A stretch of 64,000 nucleotides of DNA. Source: Lactifluus volemus (Eukaryota > Basidiomycota > Agaricomycetes > Russulales > Russulaceae). This document shows, piece by piece, positions 57,576-64,000 of this stretch. Location: NCBI GenBank assembly GCA_022376515.1, contig WTXI01000001.1, positions 1,922,001-1,986,000 of the forward strand. The letters run 5' to 3'. A program made the translations under genes and the position numbers. Each line of letters opens with the position of its first letter. The stretch's first letter is position 1. The notes under the pieces were generated by a model. It searched no databases. It saw only the letters and a program-made list of their open reading frames with translations, and was not told the origin of the DNA.

Positions 57576-59679
57576 TCACGGCTTCGTGGCCTGAGGTTCA
57601 GGTGGTGTGGTAGACATCGAATCAGGATTAGAGTCCGTTGGGACGAGAGGTGGGTTTGTGCCGAGTGGTGAGGGCAAAAGGGGTGGTGCAGTAAGTCCTG
57701 CGATTCGTTTGCTGATCGCAGCGATTGACAATGCCTCGCTCTGTGGCTGAGTTGAGAGTGGGGTCATGACCACGTCCTGTGGACTAGCTGCAGCTGCGGA
57801 TGACTCGTTGCCCGTCTTTCCAGCATCCACACACGGTCGGCAAAAGCCTACTGGCAATTAACCCTCTGCCACTGAGTAACACATAACACAATGAAACTCA
57901 CGGCCACCCATCAAAAGAGGAACATCGGTCTGCCCACAAGACACGCACGCAATTTTCTTGGGCGCGGAACCAGTCTTCGTTTGGGATGCCCGTTTTCGCT
58001 TGGGCGTTGTTGCAGCACCTTGGGATGACTCTGCAGATGATCCCGACCGCTTAAGTGCGGCTCTGCGTCTCGTAGAAGTCCGATCTCCGTGAGCAGGCTT
58101 GATTGATTTCATGGAGTATGGCACGGCGGCCTTTAATATGGAGTTAGGGTGTGATACAATGCAACGCAAAAGACGAGAACGCACGGCCTGCAGCTTCGTG
58201 AGCAAGTCGCCTTCTGGGATTTGGTATTGCAGATAGGCCCGTTCTGGAATAGCCTGAAAATGATATCAACGCTGACCCTTCGAGTAATCTATCGTCCAAC
58301 TAACGATCTTTTCGAGGATTTCCCGATTTGCTTCTACTTTGGCGGATCCGCCAGCCCAGTTGAGAAGGCTATCCCAAAAGATCTGGTGAACCTTCGTTAT
58401 TCGGAATTGCACTACTTCTTGGGGTGGGTCAGAAGTTGTTGTTGTTGCATCCGACTCTGGTTCCCCTTGCGTTTGCTTGGGGAAAGGGAGCGCGACAAGG
58501 AATAGTATGGCCTCAATATTGCCGATAGACGGTGTTCGCTCACACACAACGGGTACTCTGGGCACAAGCCATCGGTCATACGGTTTTTCTGGAAACTCCA
58601 GAACAAGATCAAACTCCTTGGGCTGTTCCGAAACAGGGGTAGTAGATTGTACAGAACTGGTATTCTCGTGGGTAGGATGCGAAGACGTTTGTAAAGCTGG
58701 CGGTGGAGTTGGAGCTGACGAGCTTGAGGAGGATGGCGTTTGACCGCTAAGAAGATTGAGCAAAGAATGGGGCTCCGAGCCGGATATACTGCTAAGTATC
58801 GACGCGGGTATCGTAGACGACGGCGCTGAAGCCAGCGACTGTATGAGTAAAGCCAAAGTTTTTAGTTGATCCGAGGTGGCACGACCAGACGCAGCTAGCT
58901 GCAAGAAGTTCGCCAGGATGGGATCAGTAGCAGCTGCGTCATTAACGCGATTGATGAGGGCGGGAGTAATTGGAGTCTCTGAGGCGACGGCAGAAACTAA
59001 CGGGGTGGAAGCTCTTTGCAAGGATGGCTGTGTTGTCACGGGAGGTGTAACTGAAGCTGCATAGGGGAAGTAGGGGGCGTACGTCTGAGCTCTGTAATGG
59101 GGGGCCGCTTGCCAAGTACTGGTTGAAGGTTGATTAGACCCGGAACGTGGTAGTTGAGGGACCGGAGTAGAGTTTAAATAGTGGGCCTCATATATTAAAG
59201 TATCTGGAAAGGTATGAGGGCCGACTTGAAAATCAAATTTACCGAGCGACCTCATGGTATGTGGAGGGGGTATCGTATCTGAAACTTTTCCGCCTCGTGA
59301 CTTGCTGGAGAACTTGGGAAAAGTGGATGACAACCAGTTAGAGCGCGCTGAAAAAAGGCCCTCAGAATTCGGTGAAAACGAGCTATAGTCTAAAGTGCTG
59401 ACATTGCTTCAATGAGTGGAAAACAAGAAGGCTGAATCGAATTGTCAGCTTATTACGGCTCACTGCTTGTCAAAGGGTGAATCACCTATCTGCAGCACTC
59501 TTTAACGGAAGTGGATTTTCCTGATCAGGTTCAGACTGTTCAAGCTCCCATCCTGGTTTATGTCCAACCGGGAAATCTCGAGCTTCAATCATGTGTTTTG
59601 TGTTGTGTTTGTGCTCAACGTACGTAGAACGGGCGAGGGTTCGCTTTGGCATTGTTTTACCTATAGCTTTAGATCCCAT
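57576..59679 (-). CDS. Nuclear-type protein with a four-cysteine zinc-ribbon motif, unidentified
   Basis: Minus-strand exons: about 59679-59485, one ending at about 58300 that carries most of the protein, a third ending at 57912 and a last one to the stop at 57576. The N-terminus has a basic stretch (KRTLARSTYVEHKHNTKH). A central region is Ser/Pro/Ala-rich with a helical part (PALINRVNDAAATDPILANF). An ordered domain follows: FDLVLEFPEKPYDRWLVPRVPV, ILFLVALPF, VVQFRITKVHQIFWDSLLNW. After a basic NLS-like patch (TTPKRKRASQTK) comes CVSCGQTDVPLLMGG-LGFCRPC, a CxxC...CxxC motif split by an intron. Chromatin-type function is plausible but unproven. It is divergent from BDP1, 37 bases between starts. 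Confidence 0.7.
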
Positions 59680-59716
59680 CGCCCGATCTCACTTACTTTG
59701 TTGATCACCGTGAGTC

Positions 59717-62084
59717 ATGTCTACTCGTGTTCGTGAGTAAGTCATTGGCAGAATACATGCGCAAAGCTGACAACCATCGACTAGAGAAAGGAGGGACCAT
59801 ATTCAAGCCTGTAGCCAATACAAGGACGCACGGCGCACTCTCAAGAGCGTCAGCGACTCCAGAATCGCAGTCGTCAAAGTCTCAAGGGGACAACAGACGC
59901 GACATTCAAACAGGTGCTGCCCCGCGCTTCGCAGTGGTACCCTCACTTCCTACGTCACCTCCGAATGCTCAGCTATCTTCTCAACCGAGGGCCACCCAAG
60001 AGCTCTTCGATTTCTCGGAGCCTGATACTCAACTTGAAGTCTCCGCAGAGATAGATTCGTCGGCCATCACACATACACAGAGTGCGTCTGGAGGCCTCTC
60101 TGCTCGACTAGATGCACCTTCCGAGTCACGACTGCCGGCACTTCGAACCCAATCTTCAATGTCATCCAGTCAGAAACAGGCTGACATATCCCATGGCCAG
60201 TCGGTGGAGTTCGACATTGACCGTGCTCCTGCTCCACGCCCATCAATGCCACCTCCCCTTCTCGTTGTCTCGCAAGTGGAAACTCCTACAGTCTCACCCG
60301 ACCTGAACCCAGCACCACGACAGATGATGAATATGCCGAATTCGTCCTCCCACGAGGCCTTATGGCTCCCACCTCAAATCCAACCTAACCCCAATATCCC
60401 CGTCACTACTGCCCAATTGATGACAGTCTCCAACGACCTCTCAGATCCCAACATAATGCAAGCTCTTAACTCGGAGAATAGCTTCTCATTTGACTTCTCG
60501 ATCCTTACTGGGCAAACAACTCTGGCAGCAACTGACTTAGATGTTATGGAGAGTGTCAAACATCCTGGTACCCTCCAATCTTCGGGAGTTTTGCACTCGC
60601 AATCAGACGGGGTAGGTCTCATAGAACATCGACCCGACCCACAGCCAAACCCGAAGGAGCCTACTTCCGCTACAGAAGATATTTCCACAAATCAACCGAG
60701 ATTGTTGAGAACTAGAGCACGGCCATCCTCCGGTCAGTCTGGCGAAAATGGCGTTATTCCAGACCCTTCGCGAGTTGACATTTCTCCGCATCCCACACAA
60801 CCCCGAAAGAAGCGACTACGGAACGACACCACCACAGAGTTTGGCCCCAGAACATCGCCAAAAAAGAAAAAACCTCGCAGTTCGTCTGGGTCGGGTCGTT
60901 CTCGAGGTTCTTCCGTCCCCGCTTTGGACCCTGACGCCGGTCCAGGAGAGGACCTTGACCCTACCGTAGTGACAATGGCAACTATCTGCGAAGATACAGG
61001 TCAAGGTCGTGTTAGTAGCAAGGCTTCCCAGATTTTGGACAATCATGCAGCATGGAAACGGACCAACAAGGAGAAAAGAGCCCGCATGAGGGCTCTGATG
61101 GAAGCGAGCAAGTACGGACGTGGTGAAGACACCGATGAACGGGATGCCCCACCTCTTACCACGGAGCAATCCCATTCCGGAGTTGTGACATCTATGGCAG
61201 AAGCACCCAGAGGACATACGCCGAATCCACCAGGAGCAACCACTCAAGATGACGAATCTGAAAACGGTTTCGATTTTGATTATGATAACACTATGGCAAC
61301 CAGTCGCTTCAACGTCCAGATTCGCATTGGCCCCAATGGAGAGACCATCGTGGACGAAGAATCCCTGTTTGTCGACCGGGCAGAGGAGCACGAGACAGAG
61401 AACTACATCCATGTGGAAGAGTCTGACGCTACCAAGTTTGTCAACTCCGGTTCTTACAGCAAAAAATTCCGGGGCACGCGCTGGACAGCCGAGGAAACCG
61501 AGTTGTTCTACGCCGTACGCGTCCTCATGAAAATTCAGATCGGACTGTAAATGACAAAAGTTTCGCAGGCTCTTTCACAATTTGGTGAAAACTACGAATT
61601 GATGTCTTATGTCCTCCCGGGTCGAGATCGAAAGGCCTGCAAAGCCAAGTTCAAGACAGAGGACAAGAAGAATTCACAACGCATCAATTACTGTCTAAAA
61701 AACAGAGTTCCTTACGGTGAGTTTCGACAACTTGCACAGCTATCCATCTAAGCGAGGACGGTTTCAGACATGCAAACACTGTCCAGAATGACCGGGAAAG
61801 ACTTTTCTGGACCTGTTCCTATAATACGGGCAAAAACTGCCCCGAACCTCGAACCTGCCAACTCTGAGGCCATGGCCGCCGCGAAGAAACAAAGCAAAAC
61901 ACCTGGACCAACCGAGGCTGCGCCCAAAGAGGCTGGGGCCGACGTAGAGACGGTACAGACATCTAGTACCCGACCAGGCTCGAAAGCTGCGCCGAATACC
62001 GCATCACAGAAGAAGAAGTCGGTGAATGAACCATCACGCGATGATGTCGAAGTGTTGGGAACCATCGATGGCGATTGGGATTAA
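59717..62084 (+). CDS. BDP1: TFIIIB subunit B'' (SANT/Myb domain)
   Basis: Exons 59717-59732, 59785-61514, 61569-61716 and 61768-62084 give 736 residues. BDP1 completes TFIIIB with TBP and BRF1 and recruits RNA polymerase III to tRNA and 5S genes. The extended SANT domain lies at about residues 565-640: FRGTRWTAEETELFYAALSQ, FGENYELMSYVLPGRDRKAC, KAKFKTEDKKNSQRINYCL, ending DMQTLSRMTGKDFSGPVP. The first 500 residues are Ser/Pro/Gln-rich with a basic KKRLR and SPKKKKPR patch. A conserved helix before the domain (AAWKRTNKEKRARMRALMEA) supports the call. The first exon has 16 bases and uses the better donor GTGAGT, giving MSTRVQKGGTIFKP. Confidence 0.93.
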
Positions 62085-63606
62085 TTACGGCATTTTATGA
62101 ATCAAACCAGCTCGGAACGATCCTTATCCTTATGTTCGATAGTATATTCATTGGGGATGACATGGTGTACGCTTAACAATCTGGCAACGTGGACATGTAC
62201 TGTAATTGACGTTTGAACTGATGAGTCCGGCTCGGGGGACTCCCGCTCGGCGCATGTTCGGCGTGAGAGCCCCGAGTAAAGGCTTCGATCAAAAGGACAG
62301 GTTGCAGTGCCATCGCAGTGCTTCTCGGGGATCGCATTATGTCCGACCTTATGCGCTATCCATTTACGCCTTCAGCCATTTACATATTCCCCGCACCGCG
62401 ACACGTCGATGAACTACTGATAGCTTCGTGATTTTTGGGAGACTGTACTTACAATGGGATCGAGAATGTCCAATTGTTCCCTCAGAGTAATAAAGTTAAA
62501 CGATCCGAGGTCTATAGCCAATAATCGACTTACCTCCTAGCAACGGCGCCTTCACTTTTCAAAGTATACTGCTATCTCTGATGGTACTAAGACCCGGATC
62601 GTTCTCCGAAGGCGTGTGATGCTATCATACATAGGGTTGGGACGTTTGGGTTGCTAGGGTTCCCCAACAAGGCATGCTGGACGCATGAGAGCTGTGCGAT
62701 CAGGGCGACATGCGGTGCTTGACGATACGTGACCACATTTCATTTCAGTCTAGGAGGCACGCGACATGCGAGGTCAAAAGTGGTCATTGCCTGCACGCCG
62801 TAGAGGGCTCTCCTGAGAGACCTTCGACGTGGGTTGCCTAGCCGTACCAAGGGGGTCGCTGGCTTGTTCGGTGCTGTCGTCCGTGCGGTCAGACAATACC
62901 CGACATTCGAAACCCTAGCTCGCCGCCCCTGATTCGTGCGGTTTCGAACTGACAATAAGTTATGTTAGCTAGTGCGATCTAACCTACAAGCTAAGTGATA
63001 TCCAAAAACGGGACGAAAGGACAGAGAGGGGACACTCCTGACCCTTGCCATGGAAACGACGACGCCGTCTCTCCTGAGAGGTGTGGTACACCAAGGAGCG
63101 ACCCTGGGTTTCTTAGATGTCTGAAGAAACAATCCGCGTGGTTCAAAGCATTGGGCACCATTCATTGCAAGAATTCACTATTACGAAACGCATACCCTAC
63201 ATCCGGGCGCGGGGTACAGATGCTGCCATGAGGATGGGAGATAGAGACGATGTAAGCCTAAGTTATGTGATTGCTGTGACATGTGGGCACCAAAGTATAC
63301 ACGCATGATGCATGATGATTGAGGCGGTCATGCCGCAGCTGTGCAGGATGTAATGCTGCGGGAAAACACCAGACGGTCGCGAGTTATCCGCGAGTGTGCC
63401 TTGTTTGGCGGGGCCGCAAACGCGTTTCCGATTTGTTGATTTGTTTGAATTAGGAGAAATTGACATCACGTGGTTTAACGCGACAGATTTTCAACCAAAG
63501 ATTTTAGGCCCCAAACTCGTGACGTCTTGGTTGACCCTTTTTCATTTAATCCCCTCACTCATCGCTTCGCCTCCTTCCTCGATCCCCTCTCAAAATTTCT
63601 CCTCTC
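62085..63606. other. Gene-poor region
   Basis: About 1.5 kb without a gene model. Short frames on both strands lack a splice chain. A CTGATGAG motif at 62219-62226 is discussed among rejected ideas. The last 150 bases are pyrimidine-rich and probably belong to the sirtuin promoter and 5' leader. Confidence 0.5.
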
Positions 63607-64000
63607 ATGATTCCGACTTTGGATCTCGCCGCTTCTTCTTCAGATCCTCATGCCCGCCGTACCTTGTCTTCTCTTTCCCTCTCAGTGGCCAAAAGCAAGC
63701 GCATCGTCGTTGTCACCGGTGCTGGCATCTCTTGCTCGTGCGGCATTCCCGTGCGTAAACCCTCTCACATGCACTCGTGTCCGTCCTCACAATCACTTAC
63801 CCGTGCACGCAGGATTTCCGTTCATCTGACGGACTCTATGCTCTCGTGAAGAAGCAATATCCAGACACGATTTTAAAGGGGCGAGACTTGTTTGACGCCT
63901 CCCTCTTTCGTGACCCCACGTCAACTTCCATATTTTACTCGTTCATCTCGCAACTGAAGCAGTCAATTGATTCGGCTTCCCCGTCGCGCACGCATCATTT
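63607..64000 (+). CDS. Sir2-family NAD-dependent deacetylase, N-terminal part (HST3-like, partial)
   Basis: Exon 1 is 63607-63750 and exon 2 starts at 63813 and runs off the window. The N-terminus is followed by the Rossmann signature KRIVVVTGAGISCSCGIP joined across the intron to DFRSSDGLYALVKKQYP; together these are the NAD-binding GAGIS and DFR motifs of sirtuins. ILKGRDLFDASLFRDPTSTS and IFYSFISQL follow, a pattern found in the HST3/HST4 group that deacetylates histone H3 K56. The catalytic His and zinc Cys lie outside the window, so completeness cannot be judged. Confidence 0.92.

Noticed and set aside
62215..62290. Hammerhead-ribozyme-like core (CTGATGAG with a GTCC/GGAC stem)
   Set aside because: After the stem the required GAAA is missing (the sequence is TCCC), so the core is incomplete.

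Overview
The window is nuclear DNA of a mushroom-forming basidiomycete (Agaricomycetes). The evidence is intron-rich genes with introns of about 45-65 nt, two strands used about equally, and a mitochondrial intermediate peptidase (MIP) gene next to a divergent pair of mating-type-like genes, which is the arrangement of the MAT-A (HD) mating-type locus. Gene models were built by hand from GT-AG boundaries, reading phase and family conservation.

Layout. 1-3.1 kb: the tail of one gene, then gene-poor DNA with an AT-rich, CpG-poor relic. 3.1-9.9 kb: MIP, an HD1 homeodomain gene (-) and a divergent HD2-position gene (+). 10.3-13.4 kb: a glycine-rich DUF7721-like gene with tandemly duplicated exons, a small conserved gene and an alanine-rich LEA-like gene. 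13.9-20.4 kb: glycogenin (-) and a UbiB/YPL109-type mitochondrial kinase-like gene (+). 21.5-25.9 kb: an accessory island holding an AT-rich, CpG-poor but intact M3 oligopeptidase and an ORF flanked by 14-bp direct repeats. 27.7-39.6 kb: fructosamine-3-kinase, RPB2, a PTM1/GOST-type seven-TM protein, sorting nexin 4 and REV7. 41-48.7 kb: a histidine/serine-rich gene, CWC25, an ion-channel-like membrane protein and a serine-rich gene. 49.2-63.6 kb: SLA2, SURF1/SHY1, a coiled-coil membrane protein, a zinc-ribbon-like nuclear protein and BDP1. The window ends inside a sirtuin gene.

Most genes are housekeeping: transcription (RPB2, BDP1), splicing (CWC25), endocytosis and endosomal sorting (SLA2, SNX4), mitochondrial function (MIP, SURF1, UbiB-like), glycogen, and DNA repair (REV7). 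They surround the mating-type genes, as expected for an extended MAT-A neighbourhood.

Main points for a second look: a probable AT-AC intron in the PTM1-like gene; four tandem exon-intron units in the DUF7721 gene; the intact but CpG-depleted peptidase gene; an HD2-position gene in which no standard homeodomain can be found; and a recurring pattern of apparent one-base deletions, often in short homopolymers, which may be assembly error and should be checked before any of these genes is called broken.
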